The notes under the pieces are model-generated. The model did not search any database. It was not told the origin of the DNA and saw only the letters and a program-made list of their open reading frames with translations. The position numbers and the translations under genes were made by a program. 25,562 nucleotides of DNA from a virus: the IMG/VR virus record IMGVR_UViG_3300046819_000040, positions 1-25,562 of that record, one strand, 5' to 3'. Shown here one piece after another: positions 24,808-25,562 of the stretch. Each line of letters opens with the position of its first letter. The first letter of the stretch is position 1.

Positions 24808-25562
24808 TTATAATCCGTAATCTAATTTTGATGCCTGTAAACCTGATGATTTTAAACCTAAACAACCAACAGCATTATAACCAAAACAAAAAACTTTTCC
24901 ACTACTATCTATTGCTATTGTGTGATATGATCCACATACAACGTTTTCCCATTGGTTTGATGATCCAATTTGAACTGGACTATATCTGTCTGTAGTGTCG
25001 CCTAATCCTAGTTGACCATAGACATTATATCCCCATGCCCATAATGTGCCATTAGATTGTATGGCTATACTGTGATTATAACCACAGGAGATTTTTTTCC
25101 ACAAATCTGTTCCGATTTGAACTCGACTTGATCTATTTGTTGTGTTGCTTGATCCCAATTGACCATAAGCATTATAACCCCACGACCAAATAGTTCCGTC
25201 GTCTTTTAAAGCCAGAACGTGAGAGTTTCCTGTAGAGACTTTATTCCAATAAGTTGTTGCAATTTGTGTTGGTGAAGTGGATGTTGCTGTTGTGTTATTA
25301 CCTAATTGACCATAAGCATTAGCACCCCATGACCATAATGTACCATCGGACTTTATGGCTATCGAATAATATGGTCCACAAGCTATATCATTCCATGTGT
25401 AACTTGTTATTTGTACCATACTGGAAAGGTTTACGGTCGTTGAATTTCCCAACTCATATGAATTGTTTCTCCCCCAACCCCATAGAGTACCATTGCTGTT
25501 TAGTGCAAAATTAAAAAAAGCACCAGATGAACATTTTGTCCAAGATTTGTCTGGTGCTATTT
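24808..25562 (-). CDS. RCC1-repeat protein, 5' part beyond the window
   Basis: The frame is open to the right edge, so the true start is outside the window. A TTG near 25452 would be a possible start only in isolation, because RCC1 sequence continues upstream of it (FALNSNGTLWGWGRNNSYEL). Five blade strands are visible: NSNGTLWGWG, KSDGTLWSWG, KDDGTIWSWG, QSNGTLWAWG and DSSGKVFCFG. The C-terminus ends abruptly in the last repeat (GLKSSGLQASKLDYGL), without the usual SPVQVG and Trp-strand half, which may be supplied from the N-terminus when the propeller closes. It ends 4 nt before the giant RCC1 gene. It probably forms part of the same fibre or adhesin complex. Its full length is unknown. Confidence 0.85.
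   Translation of the reverse strand, partial: IAPDKSWTKCSSGAFFNFALNSNGTLWGWGRNNSYELGNSTTVNLSSMVQITSYTWNDIACGPYYSIAIKSDGTLWSWGANAYGQLGNNTTATSTSPTQIATTYWNKVSTGNSHVLALKDDGTIWSWGYNAYGQLGSSNTTNRSSRVQIGTDLWKKISCGYNHSIAIQSNGTLWAWGYNVYGQLGLGDTTDRYSPVQIGSSNQWENVVCGSYHTIAIDSSGKVFCFGYNAVGCLGLKSSGLQASKLDYGL

Noticed and set aside
25450-25452. TTG start for the right-edge RCC1 gene
   Set aside because: The reading frame stays open and keeps the RCC1 pattern up to the window edge, so this is an internal Leu codon of a longer gene.
17536-25562. RCC1 genes as a host-derived chromatin or nucleotide-exchange factor
   Set aside because: The repeats lack any sign of the nuclear RCC1 function, and the genes sit in a phage late operon. 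The propeller fold alone does not imply exchange activity.
17536-25562. Periodic 147-150 bp repeats as a CRISPR array or satellite DNA
   Set aside because: The period is that of a protein repeat in an intact reading frame, the spacing elements are not unique spacers, and most units have diverged.

Overview
The window is a stretch of a T4-like tailed phage (myovirus) genome, most likely from an uncultured aquatic phage. All supported genes lie on the minus strand, packed with 0-80 nt gaps and many ATGA or TAATG overlaps, so transcription runs from high to low coordinates. Read in that direction, the second half holds the T4 late order: neck gp13, gp14, sheath terminator gp15, terminases gp16 and gp17, sheath gp18, tube gp19, portal gp20, then prohead/head genes. 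Three exact copies of the T4 late promoter box TATAAATA lie just before genes, which fits a gp55-type late sigma system. There are no tRNA genes, no integrase, no CRISPR array and no gene-free stretch over 100 nt.

Layout in transcription order. (1) 25562-17536: three consecutive genes made almost only of RCC1 beta-propeller repeats (at least 5, 40 and 7 repeats). They sit where T4 carries its baseplate/short fibre/whisker genes, so they are probably fibre or adhesin proteins. (2) 17526-16795: a DUF4376-like protein, probably a fibre-assembly or fibre-associated protein. (3) 16791-10745: an accessory cassette with a 2-oxoglutarate-oxygenase-like protein, a PAPS sulfotransferase, a TPR-GT9 glycosyltransferase, a 938-residue GT4-methyltransferase-GT2 fusion and an APS-kinase-like protein. 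(4) 10735-3070: neck, sheath terminator, packaging, sheath and tube genes, with an HNH homing endonuclease inserted between gp16 and gp17. (5) 3002-1: portal, an EF-hand-containing prohead-core-like protein, and two head-module proteins I do not recognise, the last cut by the window edge.

How the parts may work together: the cassette looks like a small pathway that makes the sulfate donor PAPS (APS kinase), builds and methylates a glycan (fusion protein, TPR-GT9) and sulfates it (sulfotransferase). Because it sits inside the late structural cluster, directly after the fibre genes, I infer that its product decorates the virion, possibly the Asn/Ser/Thr-rich RCC1 fibres, rather than serving host metabolism. 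That is inference. The most unusual items are this glycosylation-sulfation cassette, the 52-repeat RCC1 fibre array with near-identical DNA repeats that could change blade number, and a large nested inverted repeat inside the oxygenase-like gene.
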